Assembly (NCBI RefSeq): GCF_001663815.1
Contig: NZ_CP016027.1
Location: forward strand, 2,728,501-2,792,500
DNA length: 64,000 nucleotides
Source: Halothiobacillus diazotrophicus
GTDB lineage: Bacteria; Pseudomonadota; Gammaproteobacteria; Halothiobacillales; Halothiobacillaceae
Direction of reading: 5' to 3'
Positions 1 to 9,416 of the stretch are shown here, piece after piece. How positions within the stretch are numbered: position 1 is the first letter of the stretch; each line of letters opens with the position of its first letter. The notes below the pieces were generated by a model that had not been told where the DNA came from, searched no databases, and saw only the letters and a program-made list of their open reading frames with translations. The position numbers were made by a program, and so were the translations under genes.

Positions 1-869
1 TCGAAGGCATTGGTGCCTTGGTCCGGGTCCGGCCAGGCCACGACGTTCCAGTTGGTGTTCGGGCTGCCGTCGGCACGGTAGGTGTGCCAGTGCCCTTCCA
101 TGGCGGCCAGGGCGGCGGGGTCGTGCCGGGCGACGCTGCGCCCCAGACTGTCGCCGATGGCGATCTGCAATGGCGCGACAATCACCAGAGCCATGAGCGA
201 TGCCGTCAGCGTGCGCAGGAAGAGGGGGCCCTGCCGATTGCGGTACACCATCCAGGCCGATACGCCCGCCACGAAGAACAGGCCGATCTCGAGCGAGGCG
301 ACGAGCATGTGCGGGAAGGCAGTCAGGAAGTTCGGGTTGAAGATGGCGGCCGTCCAGTCGTCGACGAGGAACAGGCCTCGCTCGAGGTGGACGCCGGTCG
401 GCGTCTGCATCCAGGAATTGGCCACCATGATCCAGAACGCGGAGAGGATCGAGGAAAAGGCGACGTTGAAGGTGGCGAACAGGTGCATCTTCGGGCCGAT
501 CTTCCCCCAGCCGAAGATCATCAGGCCGATGAAGCCTGCCTCGTACATGAAGGCGGTAATGGTTTCGTAACCGAGGATGTTGCCGAAGAAGGGGCCGGCG
601 GCTTGCGAGAACGGGCCGAACAGGATGCCGAAGGCCATTTCCATGGTCACGCCGGTGGCCACCCCCGCGCCGAAATTGATGACGAACAGCCGCTCGAAAA
701 ACCGGGTCAGCCGATACCAGCCCTCGTCCCGCGTGTTGAGCCAGCGTAGTTCGGCGAAGAACAGAAACACCGCCAGTCCGATGGTCAGCGGTGGGTAGAG
801 GATGTGCATGGTGGTGATCCAGGCGAAATCGAGACGGGCCAGGTCCACCATCAACGTCGGATCGGTCAT
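1..869 (-). CDS. cydA: Cytochrome bd ubiquinol oxidase subunit I, 5' part
   Basis: Membrane subunit of the cytochrome bd-type quinol oxidase, which reduces oxygen with quinol in the inner membrane. The first 289 codons are in the window and the 3' end lies beyond base 1. The N-terminus has the family pattern: a helix with MHILYPPLTIG, whose His22 matches the haem b595 ligand, then GVTMEMAFG, then the acidic helix FMYEAGFIG, then FPHMLVASLE with the second conserved His. The ATG at 869-867 has GGAG about ten bases upstream. It is divergent from the pigment operon. Whether it is of the CydA or CioA subtype depends on the Q loop, which is not visible. Confidence 0.93.
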   Translation of the reverse strand, partial: MTDPTLMVDLARLDFAWITTMHILYPPLTIGLAVFLFFAELRWLNTRDEGWYRLTRFFERLFVINFGAGVATGVTMEMAFGILFGPFSQAAGPFFGNILGYETITAFMYEAGFIGLMIFGWGKIGPKMHLFATFNVAFSSILSAFWIMVANSWMQTPTGVHLERGLFLVDDWTAAIFNPNFLTAFPHMLVASLEIGLFFVAGVSAWMVYRNRQGPLFLRTLTASLMALVIVAPLQIAIGDSLGRSVARHDPAALAAMEGHWHTYRADGSPNTNWNVVAWPDPDQGTNAF

Positions 870-1178
870 GGGGCGCGCTCCAGGGATTCGAACCCGGCCG
901 CAGGCTGTGCGGTTGGGTCACGGGCTGCCTTGGCCCGGTTCACAAATCTTGCGGCATTCCTTTCAATGGTAGCACCCGGTTTTCGGATCGTCGGGGAATT
1001 GCGGCACGGCTTGCCGATTTGCCGGGACATTGGTCTTGCCGTGCCACGACGGGTTTTGTTTGCCGTTCGTTGTCGGCCCCTTTAAGATCGTGTGGCTATA
1101 CCTATTTATTTGCCCGGCCACGCTCCCGCCCGAGCGTCTCGTTCGTGCCGTGCGCCACGCCACCCGTTGACTGATTTC
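870..1178. promoter_or_regulatory. Divergent intergenic region between cydA and the pigment operon
   Basis: No gene is visible in these 309 bases. The region must hold the promoters for cydA (leftward) and the pigment operon (rightward). The only clearly AT-rich patch is around 1097-1110 with a TATACC-like element, but no good -35 box lies at the right spacing, so promoter positions are not assigned. Confidence 0.4.
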
Positions 1179-1427
1179 ATGACACCCATCGAATTGATTC
1201 GAAATTTCCTGCAGGAGCGAACGGATGTCGATCCAGCGCTCGTCCAGCCCGACCGCTTGCTGGCGGATCTGCAAATCGATTCGTTTTCGTTGCTGGAGTT
1301 GATCTTCGAGTTCGAGGCGCAATGGGATGTGCAGATACCCAACGATGCCGTCACCCCCAAGACGGTGCAGGACCTGATCGACCTCGTCGAACGCTTCATG
1401 CCGGAACACGGCGACGGCGTCGCTTGA
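1179..1427 (+). CDS. Acyl carrier protein 1 (aryl polyene cluster)
   Basis: Small acidic carrier of 82 residues that would hold the growing polyene chain on a phosphopantetheine arm. The attachment motif is DSFSLLE, with Ser35 in the usual DSL position; a long helix follows. The frame is open further upstream, but that extension is Arg/Pro-rich and unlike an ACP, so the ATG at 1179 is chosen although no clear ribosome site precedes it. It is the first gene of an operon of tightly packed genes running to 9865. The ketosynthase gene starts 2 bases after its stop. Confidence 0.88.
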   Translation: MTPIELIRNFLQERTDVDPALVQPDRLLADLQIDSFSLLELIFEFEAQWDVQIPNDAVTPKTVQDLIDLVERFMPEHGDGVA

Positions 1428-1429
1428 AC

Positions 1430-2680
1430 ATGCCGCGTCGCGTGGCCGTGACCGGCCTTGGCATGGTGAGCCCCTTCGGGGGCGACACCCACGATTTTTT
1501 CCAGCGCATGCTGCGCGGCGAATCGGCCGTGCGCTGGTACGAAACCCAGGATGTGCCGAAGCCGCTGGCCCTGCCAGTCGTTCGCTGTGCCGAATTTGAT
1601 GCGGTGGCCCGCCTCGGCAAGCCGCTGGCCGGTACGATGGATCGGTTCGCCCAGATGGGCATGGCTTCGGCCCTGGAAGCCTGGAAGCAGGCGGGTCTGG
1701 ATGCCGAAGGCGCGTTCGACCCCTGGATGGCGGGCGTGGCCTGGGGTTCCGCGCTGGGCGGCGTCCAGGTCTATGAGCGGGGCTACCGGGACCTGTGGCT
1801 CAATGGACAGGCACGGGTTTCGCCCAGTTCCGTCGTACTGGGCATGAACAATGCCGCTTCCTCCCAGATCGCCATCCAGTTGGGGCTGGGCAATTCCTGT
1901 CTGAGCTACACCGTGGCCTGTGCTTCCGCATCGGCGGCGATCGGCGAAGCCTTCACGCGCATCCGCAACGGTCAGGCCAAGATCATGGTCACCGGCGGAT
2001 CCGATGCCACGCTGGCCTATTCGGTGGTTCGGGCCTGGGACGCCATGCGGATCCTGGCGCCCGGGGACGCCACGACCGCGGCCGAGGCCAGTCGACCGTT
2101 TCACGCCCGCCGTGCCGGGCTGGTGCTGGCCGAAGGGGCGGCGGCGCTGGTACTGGAAGACTGGGACCATGCCATGGCGCGGGGCGCCCCCATCCTCGCC
2201 GAACTGGCCGGTTACGGCGCCAGCTGCGATCACCAGCATCTGGTCCGCCCCGCTCGGGAAGGCCAGGTGCAGGCGATCCGGCAGGCCCTGGACCAGGCCG
2301 AAATTCCGTTGGACGCCGTGGGTTATGTGAATGCGCATGGTACGGCGACCCGCGAAGGGGACCCGACCGAAATCGCCGCTCTGAAGTCGGTTTTCGGGGC
2401 GCGGGCTGCGGCTGTGGCCATCAGTGCCTCCAAGTCCATGCACGGGCATGCCATGGGTGCGACGGGGGCCATCGAGGCGCTTATTACCGTACTGGCCCTG
2501 CAACAGGATGCCATTCCACCGACGGCCAACCTTGACGAGATCGATCCGCAGTGTACCGGGCTGCGGCACGTCACGGGCGAGGCGCTGCGCGGGTCCGGGG
2601 TCGAGGCTGCCCTGAGCAATTCCTTTGCCTTTGGCGGCAGTAATGCGGTGCTTGCCTTCCGGCGGGCGAATCATTTTTAA
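1430..2680 (+). CDS. Beta-ketoacyl-ACP synthase (FabF-like)
   Basis: Ketosynthase of 416 residues that condenses malonyl units onto the carrier-bound chain in the cytoplasm. The complete Cys-His-His triad is visible: Cys164 in VACASAS, His303 in NAHGTAT and His340 in the MHGHAMGATG segment. The C-terminus has the glycine-rich SNSFAFGGSN loop. The start is the ATG at 1430; the frame is open upstream but overlaps the ACP gene and is not conserved-looking. This is one of two catalytically complete ketosynthases in the cluster; a third, Cys-less paralogue is at 11434-12291. Confidence 0.93.
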   Translation: MPRRVAVTGLGMVSPFGGDTHDFFQRMLRGESAVRWYETQDVPKPLALPVVRCAEFDAVARLGKPLAGTMDRFAQMGMASALEAWKQAGLDAEGAFDPWMAGVAWGSALGGVQVYERGYRDLWLNGQARVSPSSVVLGMNNAASSQIAIQLGLGNSCLSYTVACASASAAIGEAFTRIRNGQAKIMVTGGSDATLAYSVVRAWDAMRILAPGDATTAAEASRPFHARRAGLVLAEGAAALVLEDWDHAMARGAPILAELAGYGASCDHQHLVRPAREGQVQAIRQALDQAEIPLDAVGYVNAHGTATREGDPTEIAALKSVFGARAAAVAISASKSMHGHAMGATGAIEALITVLALQQDAIPPTANLDEIDPQCTGLRHVTGEALRGSGVEAALSNSFAFGGSNAVLAFRRANHF

Positions 2681-2723
2681 TGCCCTACAATTTTTCAATC
2701 GAATGGCACAAGGACAGCGTTTT

Positions 2724-3005
2724 ATGACCACCGGAACACCGAACGACGATCTCCCGCTGATGCACGAGGTGGCCGAACTGATCGTGTCGGCACTGAATCT
2801 GGAGGTGGCCGCCGGAGATATCGATCCGGATGCCCCCTTGTTTGGCGAGGGCCTGGGTCTGGATTCCATCGACATTCTCGAAATCGCCATGGTGATTTCC
2901 AAGCGGTACGGGTTCCCCCTGCGTAGCGATAACGAGGACAACGTGCGTATCTTCTCGTCTCTGCGCCACCTGACCCAGCACGTCGCCGCCAACCGACAGC
3001 AATGA
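2724..3005 (+). CDS. Acyl carrier protein 2 (aryl polyene cluster)
   Basis: Second carrier protein, 93 residues, with the phosphopantetheine site GLDSIDILE (Ser48). Two ACPs are typical of aryl polyene clusters, one probably for starter loading and one for extension; that division is inferred. ATG 2724 is preceded by AAGGA about nine bases upstream. The stop overlaps the start of the next gene. Confidence 0.9.
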   Translation: MTTGTPNDDLPLMHEVAELIVSALNLEVAAGDIDPDAPLFGEGLGLDSIDILEIAMVISKRYGFPLRSDNEDNVRIFSSLRHLTQHVAANRQQ

Positions 3006-3709
3006 ACCCGAGCCCCGCGCCGAACGAGGACGACGGGCCGAAGACTACGCGCACCGTCCGTCGCACGATCGTGATCGCCCTGCTGGTCGCGCTGGATATG
3101 GGCATGGCGCATTATCTGAGCCGTCAGGCCAGCGTCCAGGCCTGGGCCGTGGTTCTCGCGCTGCTGCCCATGGCCGTGGTGGTACTTGGCATGATCCGGG
3201 CCACCGTCGGCAATCTGGCCTGTTGCCTGGTTTTGCTGGGCATGGCGGGTCTGGCGTTTCTCTCGTTGCCGGTCCTGGAGCACCATGTGCGCTGGATATA
3301 CTTCATCCAGAACGTCACGGTGAATCTGCTGCTCGGTCTGTGGTTCGGCCAAAGCCTTCGGCGGGGACGGGAACCGCTTTGCACTGCGTTCGCCGGGCAG
3401 ATGCACCCGGTCATGCACCCCCTGTTGCATTGGTACACGACCCGAATCACCCAGGTATGGACGGGTTTTTTCCTGTCGATGGTCATCCTGTCGACGACCC
3501 TGTTCTTCCTGGCTCCGGTCGCCGTCTGGTCCGCTTTCGCCAACCTGCTGACCCTGCCGCTGGTGGTGCTGGTTTTCGTGGTCGAATATGCGGTTCGCAA
3601 GCGCGTGTTGCCACCGGAGGATCACCTGGGCCCGCTGAGCGCCTTCCGCGCCTACCGTGAGCGGACCCGGCGGCAGGCAGTAGTCGGGGCGTCGAGCACG
3701 GAAGCATGA
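3002..3709 (+). CDS. COG4648-type membrane protein of aryl polyene clusters
   Basis: Integral membrane protein of 235 residues with about six hydrophobic helices and a basic, hydrophilic C-terminus. Proteins of this type sit beside the ACP and acyl ligase genes in aryl polyene clusters; their biochemical role is not established to my knowledge. It overlaps the preceding ACP gene by 4 bases (ATGA) and the following ligase gene by 4 bases, so translational coupling is likely. Confidence 0.8.
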   Translation: MNPSPAPNEDDGPKTTRTVRRTIVIALLVALDMGMAHYLSRQASVQAWAVVLALLPMAVVVLGMIRATVGNLACCLVLLGMAGLAFLSLPVLEHHVRWIYFIQNVTVNLLLGLWFGQSLRRGREPLCTAFAGQMHPVMHPLLHWYTTRITQVWTGFFLSMVILSTTLFFLAPVAVWSAFANLLTLPLVVLVFVVEYAVRKRVLPPEDHLGPLSAFRAYRERTRRQAVVGASSTEA

Positions 3710-5115
3710 TGGTTGCGACCGATGCGTACCCACTGATCGACTACCCTGATCTGGATCGGGTCATGCTCTACCGGCCGGGCGAACGCATCACTGCCGGGCG
3801 TTTCCTGGCCGAAGCGCAGTATCTGGCAGATCTGCTGGTCGGGCTTCAGCCTGATCGGCCGCCCACAGCCGCGCCGGTCCTGAATCTCTGCCAGGACCGG
3901 TACCGGTTCATGGTTGGTCTGGCGGCGGCCGCGCAGTCGGGAAACGTCAGCCTCTTGCCTTCGAACCATGCCGACGACACCCTGCGGCACCTGCTCGAAT
4001 GCTTCCCGGACACGGTCTGCCTGCACGATCAGGTGGAATGGACCTTGCCGGCACCACAGCTGGCTTATCCGACGGCGGTTCCGGCGTTGTCCTCAGCAGA
4101 GGCGATCCCTGCCGTTGCCGGCGCCCAGCAGGTGGCCTTCGTCTTCACCTCCGGTTCGACCGGACGCCCGGTCCCGCACGCCAAGACCTGGGGCAAGCTG
4201 GTGCGCAACGTGCGGGGCGCTCAGACAGCCCTCGGCCTGGACGGCGCCGTATCGATCGTCGGGACGGTGCCGCCGCAACACATGTTCGGTCTCGAATCGA
4301 CGGTGCTGCTCTGCATGCTCGGCGGTTGTCCGCTCTGGTCGGGGCGGCCGTTCTATCCGGCGGATATCGTGGCGGCGCTTGCCGAAATGCCCGAGCCGCG
4401 AATGCTGGTGACCACACCCTTTCATCTGCAGTCGCTGCTGGATAGCGGTCTTGCGATTCCGCCCATCGCGCATCTCCTGCTGGCGACGGCACCGCTGGAT
4501 CGGGCGCTGGCCGAACGGGCAGAGCGGCAGTTGGCGGCGCCCCTGCGCGAGATCTACGGCTGCACGGAGACCGGACAGATCGCCACGCGCCGTCCCGTCG
4601 AATCCCTCGATTGGACCCTGTTTCCGGGCGTGCTGCTCGAGGTCGATCCCCTGCCAGACGATCAGGCGGCGGACGCTACCGAGTCTGGCGTGTTTCGGGC
4701 ATCGGGCGGTCACATCGAAGTCCCCATCCGGCTGGCTGATCGACTGGATGTTCTGTCCGACGGTCGTTTCCGGTTGCTGGGTCGGCTGGCGGATCAGGTG
4801 AACATCGCGGGCAAGCGCAGTGCATTGAGCGCATTGACCGCCCAGCTGAAGGAAATCCCGGGGGTGACGGATGGCGTGTTCTTCCAGCCGGACCCGTTGC
4901 CGGATCAGGCGATTCCGCGATTATGTGCCCTTGTCGTGGCCCCGGAGCGGACGCGTGCGGAGATACTGTCGGCCTTGCGGCTGCGGGTCGATCCGGTCTT
5001 TCTGCCACGGCCGCTCATCCTGGTGGACGCACTGCCGTACAATGAGACGGGCAAGTTGCCCCGCGCCCAGCTGCAGGCGCGGCTCGACCGTTATCGGGAG
5101 TCACTGAAACCATGA
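3706..5115 (+). CDS. AMP-dependent acyl-ACP/CoA ligase (aryl starter activation)
   Basis: ANL-superfamily adenylating enzyme of 469 residues that probably activates a hydroxybenzoate-like starter for loading on the ACP. Visible signatures are the P-loop TSGSTGRPVPH, YGCTETG (A5), the hinge region LGRLADQVN (A7-A8) and the C-terminal catalytic lysine in NETGKLPR (A10). Two ATGs lie side by side at 3706/3709, both overlapping the previous stop. No enzyme that makes the aryl acid, such as a chorismate lyase, chorismatase or tyrosine ammonia lyase, is found in the window. Confidence 0.9.
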   Translation: MMVATDAYPLIDYPDLDRVMLYRPGERITAGRFLAEAQYLADLLVGLQPDRPPTAAPVLNLCQDRYRFMVGLAAAAQSGNVSLLPSNHADDTLRHLLECFPDTVCLHDQVEWTLPAPQLAYPTAVPALSSAEAIPAVAGAQQVAFVFTSGSTGRPVPHAKTWGKLVRNVRGAQTALGLDGAVSIVGTVPPQHMFGLESTVLLCMLGGCPLWSGRPFYPADIVAALAEMPEPRMLVTTPFHLQSLLDSGLAIPPIAHLLLATAPLDRALAERAERQLAAPLREIYGCTETGQIATRRPVESLDWTLFPGVLLEVDPLPDDQAADATESGVFRASGGHIEVPIRLADRLDVLSDGRFRLLGRLADQVNIAGKRSALSALTAQLKEIPGVTDGVFFQPDPLPDQAIPRLCALVVAPERTRAEILSALRLRVDPVFLPRPLILVDALPYNETGKLPRAQLQARLDRYRESLKP

Positions 5116-5465
5116 GCGATGCCATCCCCCAAGACGTGCCGGACCGCACCGCCGTCCGCTGCCTGCCGGACGGTCATCCGGTCTTTGCGGGTCATTTCCC
5201 GACACAGCCCATCGTACCCGGTGCCCTGCTGCTGGACATGGTGCTCTGCCATGCGGCGCATCGCCTGTCCGTCTCGCCGACCGATCTTCGGATCGAACAG
5301 GCCAAGTTCCTGCGTCCGGTGAGTCCCGGGGAAGCGATCGATCTGACGTTGCAGGCCCCGGGTGATTCAGCGCTCCATCGCTTCAATATCCGGGTCGGCG
5401 ATGTGTCGGTGGCCAGTGGAGCGCTGTCTGTGCGGGACCTCGGCTCGACAGGGGCGCCGACATGA
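5112..5465 (+). CDS. 3-hydroxyacyl-ACP dehydratase, FabZ/FabA hot-dog fold
   Basis: Hot-dog dehydratase of 117 residues acting on the 3-hydroxyacyl intermediate to create each double bond. The FabZ-like active-site loop FAGHFPTQPIVPG carries the catalytic His; the following helix has LLLDMV, so Asp stands where FabA/FabZ enzymes carry Asp or Glu. It is about 30 residues shorter than FabZ. Aryl polyene systems use two such proteins as a pair; the second is at 9416-9865. It overlaps the ligase and acyltransferase genes by 4 bases each. Confidence 0.87.
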   Translation: MSDAIPQDVPDRTAVRCLPDGHPVFAGHFPTQPIVPGALLLDMVLCHAAHRLSVSPTDLRIEQAKFLRPVSPGEAIDLTLQAPGDSALHRFNIRVGDVSVASGALSVRDLGSTGAPT

Positions 5466-6391
5466 CCCAACCCTCGGTCGATCCGCTGGATACGCCGGCC
5501 TGGGCGATGCGTGCGGAGCGGGGCAACCGCTTCGTGATGCGCCTGATGTTGTGGCTGTCGCGCCGTCTCGGTCGATCGGCCAGCCGCCTCATCCTGTGGG
5601 GGATCACCGCCTATTTCCTGTTGTTCGTGCCCAAGGCACGGGACGCCTCCCGCGAATACCTGCGTCGCGTTCGCGGTCGGGAACCGCGCTGGCGGGACCT
5701 GTTCCGGCACCTGCATGCCTTCGCCACCACGGTGCACGATCGCGTGTATCTGCTGGACGATCGCTTCGACCTGTTCGACATCGCGGTTCACGATCGAGGC
5801 CTGCTGACGCCGGGGCGGGGTATGGTCCTGATCGGGGCGCACTTCGGCAGTTTCGAGGTCATCCGCGCGGTGAGTCGACAGCACGACGGATTCCGCGTCA
5901 GCATGTTGATGTATCCGGAAAATGCGCAAAAGATCAATGAGATCCTGGCGATCGTCAATCCGCAGGCCGTCAGCGACATCATCCCCCTGGGCGAGGTCGA
6001 ATCGATGATCACGGCCGAGGCGCGGATTCGCGAAGGGCATCTCGTCGGGATGCTGGCCGACCGCACCTTGCGGGCGGATTCCACGCGACACTGCGATTTT
6101 CTCGGTGCCCCGGCCGCGTTCGCCCTCGGACCGTTTCGCATGGCGGCCCTGCTACGGTGTCCGGTGATCTTCATGACCGGGGTCTACGAGGGCGGCAATC
6201 GCTACTCGGTACATTTCGAGCCGCTGGCGGATTTTACGGATCTGCCGCGCGCCGAGCGCTCGACGGCCATTCTCGCGGCACAGGATCGTTATGTGACCCT
6301 GCTGGCGGACTATTGCCGGCGCTGGCCGGAAAACTGGTTCAATTTCTATGACTTCTGGTCGGATGACGCCGCCGGGCGGGCAGAATCATGA
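5462..6391 (+). CDS. LpxL/HtrB-like lipid acyltransferase
   Basis: Acyltransferase of 309 residues related to lipid A lauroyl/myristoyl transferases (COG4261 type). An N-terminal hydrophobic segment at about residues 40-58 should anchor it to the inner membrane. The motif GAHFGSFE corresponds to the catalytic HX4E of the LpxL family. In this cluster it probably transfers an acyl or polyene chain to a lipid acceptor. It overlaps the dehydratase gene before it and the LolA-like gene after it by 4 bases. Confidence 0.85.
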   Translation: MTQPSVDPLDTPAWAMRAERGNRFVMRLMLWLSRRLGRSASRLILWGITAYFLLFVPKARDASREYLRRVRGREPRWRDLFRHLHAFATTVHDRVYLLDDRFDLFDIAVHDRGLLTPGRGMVLIGAHFGSFEVIRAVSRQHDGFRVSMLMYPENAQKINEILAIVNPQAVSDIIPLGEVESMITAEARIREGHLVGMLADRTLRADSTRHCDFLGAPAAFALGPFRMAALLRCPVIFMTGVYEGGNRYSVHFEPLADFTDLPRAERSTAILAAQDRYVTLLADYCRRWPENWFNFYDFWSDDAAGRAES

Positions 6392-7008
6392 CGGGGCGTC
6401 CGGTCATGGCCTGGTCGTGGCTGCGCGGGTTCGTGCTGGGGTGGGCCCTGATCCTGGTTGCTGGCACGCTGGCCCCCGCCGGTGTCCAGGCCGATGAACC
6501 CTGGAATATCGACGTCCTGATGCAGGGCCTCGCAGCTCATCAGCCTCGTCAGGCCGATTACACCGAGGAGAAATACCTCGGCGTACTGGACACGCCCCTC
6601 GTCTCCTCGGGCACCCTGACCTACCGGGCGCCCGACACCCTGGAAAAGCGGACCGTTTCGCCCCGACCTGCCGTGATGACGCTGTCGGGGCAGACGCTGA
6701 GCGTGACCGAAGATCAGCACACCCAGACGCTGGATCTGACGGCGCATCCGGATGCGGCCGCCTATGTCGACAGCCTGCGGGGGCTTCTGTCGGGCAACCT
6801 GGCCCTGCTGAAGCGTTTTTTCAGTCTGCAGCTCACCGGGGATCGGGATCATTGGACGCTCGTGTTGCGTCCGTCGGGCGGCCGGATCGGTAGCCTGATC
6901 GACAGCATCAGCGTGACCGGTTCGGGGCATTTCATGCGTACCCTGGAATACGACCAGTCCGACGGAGATCGTTCCGTCATGACCATCAAGCCCAAGGCAC
7001 ACTCCTGA
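6388..7008 (+). CDS. LolA-like periplasmic lipid carrier
   Basis: 206 residues with a signal peptide (hydrophobic core LGWALILVAGTLAP, probable cut after VQA) followed by a LolA-like half-barrel with the early pattern RQADYTEEKY and LTYRAPDTL. LolA relatives in pigment clusters are thought to shuttle the finished lipid from the RND exporter to the outer membrane. A second ATG at 6406 would shorten the leader without loss of the signal. It is followed directly by the exporter gene, whose ATG overlaps its stop. Confidence 0.85.
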   Translation: MTGRPVMAWSWLRGFVLGWALILVAGTLAPAGVQADEPWNIDVLMQGLAAHQPRQADYTEEKYLGVLDTPLVSSGTLTYRAPDTLEKRTVSPRPAVMTLSGQTLSVTEDQHTQTLDLTAHPDAAAYVDSLRGLLSGNLALLKRFFSLQLTGDRDHWTLVLRPSGGRIGSLIDSISVTGSGHFMRTLEYDQSDGDRSVMTIKPKAHS

Positions 7009-9416
7009 TGCGCCTGAGGGTTCGACCGATCCTGCTGTGGCTGGCCGTGCTCGCGGTCAGCCTGGTGGTCATCCTGCAGACCCGGTTTACCGCCGACATG
7101 TCGGCCTTCCTGCCCGCGCACCCCACGGCGGAGCAGGCCTTCCTCGTAGACCAGATCAAGGGCGGCAGTTTCTCGCGGATGATCCTGATGGGTATCGAGG
7201 GCGGCAGCCCCGCCGAGCGTGCCCGGCTTTCCCAGGCGTTGGGGCAGGCGCTGCGTGTCGACGGCCAGTTCTCGATGGTGCGCAACGGCGACGGCACCTA
7301 CCTGAAGCAGGACCAGGCCCTGCTGTTCGATCATCGCTATCTGCTGAGTCCTGCCGTCACGCCCGAGCGGTTCACGCCAGCTGGCCTGCACGCGGCGATC
7401 CAGGACAGCATCGAACGGCTGAACGCGCCCCTCGGCCTGCTCACCAAGAATCTGCTGACCCGTGATCCCACGGGCGAGTTCCTCACGCTTTTGCGCGGCT
7501 TGGGTACCGGTTCGGGGCCGCGCACGGCCGATGGCGTCTGGGTGTCGCCCGACGGAAAGCGCAGCCTGCTCATGGCCCAGACCCGCGCCGACGGGTCGGA
7601 TACCGATGCGATGGAACGGGCGGTATCGACCATCCGGCAGACCTATGACCGACTTCGAGTCCCTGCGGGTCAGCAGCCGGCCGCGCAGGATCGCCCCCGT
7701 TTGATCGTGACCGGCGCGCCAGTGTTTTCCGTGGAATCGCGGGCGACCATCAAGGGCGAGGTCAAACGGTTCAGCATCATCAGCAGCGTGGCCATTCTCC
7801 TGTTGCTGCTCGTCGTGTATCGCTCCGTGTCGATGCTGCTGCTGGGCATGCTGCCGGTGCTTTCCGGCGTGGCGGTGGCGATCGCGACGGTCAGTCTGGG
7901 GTTCGGCACCGTGCATGGCATCACGATCGGGTTCGGCACGACCCTGATCGGCGAGGCCATCGACTATTCCATCTACTACTTCATCCAGAGTCAGGGGGCG
8001 CAGGCCGCCGTAACCCGTTTCTGGGCGACGATCCGCCTGGGCGTGATGACCTCCGTGATCGGCTTTGCCGCCCTGTTGCTGTCGGGTTTTCCGGGATTGG
8101 CGCAGATCGGGCTGTACTCCATGGCGGGACTGATCACGGCGGCGGTCGTGACGCGCTTCGTCCTGCCCGCCTGCCCGAAACCGACGCTGAACGTCCGCCC
8201 GCTGCGCGCCGTCGGCGAGCGGCTGCTGCCGCTGCTGCTCTGGTTGCCGCGTCTGCGTACCGGCATGATCCTGCTGGCGCTGGCGGCCTTGGTTGCGCTC
8301 GGCGTGCGACACGACACGATCTGGCAGAGCGGGTTGTCCGGCCTGAGTCCGATTCCCGAGGCCGCCAAGCAGGTGGATGCCCAGTTGAGTGCCGACATGG
8401 GCGCGCCGGATGCCCGTTACTTCGTGGTGATCCGCGCTGCCAGCCGCGAAGCGGTACTGCAGGAGGCCGCCACCGCGGGCCGGGCCCTGCAGCCCCTCGT
8501 GAACGATCAGGTGCTGGGTGGTTTCGACAGCCCGAGCCGCTTCCTGCCGAGCCGTGCGACCCAGGAAGCTCGGTTGCATGCCCTGCCGGATGCGGCGATC
8601 CTGAAGGCGAATCTGGATCAGGCGGTGCAGGGCCTGCCGATTCATGCGGACAAGCTGGCGCCGTTCGTTGCAGCCGTCGAAACGGCCCGACAGCAACTGC
8701 TGCTGACGGCCGAAACCCTCAAGGGCAGCTCGTTCGGGCTGGCTCTGGACAACCTCCTGCAACAGCGCAACGGACAGTGGCTTGCGTTGATGCCGTTGCG
8801 GCTGCCGTCGAAGCATCCGGCCGATGCGTCTGCAGGGGATTCGGGCAGCGACGAAGCCAACGCAGCGGTCGTCCGCTCGGCGGTGACGCAGGCCCTGGCC
8901 AAGGCGCCGGTGCCCGATGCCCTGTTCGTCGATATGCTGGGGGCGTCCAACCGCCTGTACGACGGCTATCTGAACAACACGATCCTGCTGTCGCTGCTCG
9001 GCGTGGCGGCCATCGTCGTCCTGCTTGCCCTTGCCCTGCGCTCGCCGCGGCGCCTGTTCCAGGTACTCACGCCCCTGGCGATCGCCATCGTGCTGGTGAT
9101 GGCCGGCCTGAACTTGCTGGGCGAGCGGCTGACCCTGCTGCATCTGGTGGGTCTGTTGCTGATCGTGGCGGTGGGTTCGAATTACGCGTTGTTCTTCAGC
9201 CGGGGGGCGTCGCCCGATGCCCTGACCCTGGCGTCGCTGGTGCTGGCCAACCTGACGACCGTGATCGCCTTCGGTACCCTGGCCTTCTCGCAACTGCCGA
9301 TCCTGCAGGCCTTCGGCAGCACCGTGGCGCCCGGCGCCTGGCTCGCCCTGGTGCTTTCCGCGATCTTTGCACGCCCCGCTGCGGCGGTCGGGCCGGACGA
9401 AAAGGAGTCGTTCTGA
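7008..9416 (+). CDS. MMPL/RND-family exporter
   Basis: Inner-membrane transporter of 802 residues. It has one N-terminal helix (residues 5-25), a first periplasmic loop, a cluster of about five helices near residues 250-390, a second large loop, and a last helix cluster near 655-790: the two-fold repeat of the RND/MMPL superfamily. The GFGTTLIGEAIDYSIY stretch is the family signature in the first helix bundle. It probably extracts the aryl polyene lipid from the inner membrane and hands it to the LolA-like protein encoded just upstream. ATG 7008 overlaps the upstream stop. Confidence 0.92.
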   Translation: MRLRVRPILLWLAVLAVSLVVILQTRFTADMSAFLPAHPTAEQAFLVDQIKGGSFSRMILMGIEGGSPAERARLSQALGQALRVDGQFSMVRNGDGTYLKQDQALLFDHRYLLSPAVTPERFTPAGLHAAIQDSIERLNAPLGLLTKNLLTRDPTGEFLTLLRGLGTGSGPRTADGVWVSPDGKRSLLMAQTRADGSDTDAMERAVSTIRQTYDRLRVPAGQQPAAQDRPRLIVTGAPVFSVESRATIKGEVKRFSIISSVAILLLLLVVYRSVSMLLLGMLPVLSGVAVAIATVSLGFGTVHGITIGFGTTLIGEAIDYSIYYFIQSQGAQAAVTRFWATIRLGVMTSVIGFAALLLSGFPGLAQIGLYSMAGLITAAVVTRFVLPACPKPTLNVRPLRAVGERLLPLLLWLPRLRTGMILLALAALVALGVRHDTIWQSGLSGLSPIPEAAKQVDAQLSADMGAPDARYFVVIRAASREAVLQEAATAGRALQPLVNDQVLGGFDSPSRFLPSRATQEARLHALPDAAILKANLDQAVQGLPIHADKLAPFVAAVETARQQLLLTAETLKGSSFGLALDNLLQQRNGQWLALMPLRLPSKHPADASAGDSGSDEANAAVVRSAVTQALAKAPVPDALFVDMLGASNRLYDGYLNNTILLSLLGVAAIVVLLALALRSPRRLFQVLTPLAIAIVLVMAGLNLLGERLTLLHLVGLLLIVAVGSNYALFFSRGASPDALTLASLVLANLTTVIAFGTLAFSQLPILQAFGSTVAPGAWLALVLSAIFARPAAAVGPDEKESF

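Noticed and set aside
878-905. tRNA-like T-arm (GGTTCGAATCC on the minus strand) before cydA
   Set aside because: No matching acceptor, D or anticodon arms are found in the preceding 80 bases; chance or a tRNA-end remnant.
1106-3733. Very long open frame on the minus strand opposite the ACP-ketosynthase genes
   Set aside because: It is the antisense shadow of G+C-rich genes; its translation is low-complexity and Gln/Arg/His-rich, and the plus-strand genes are certain.
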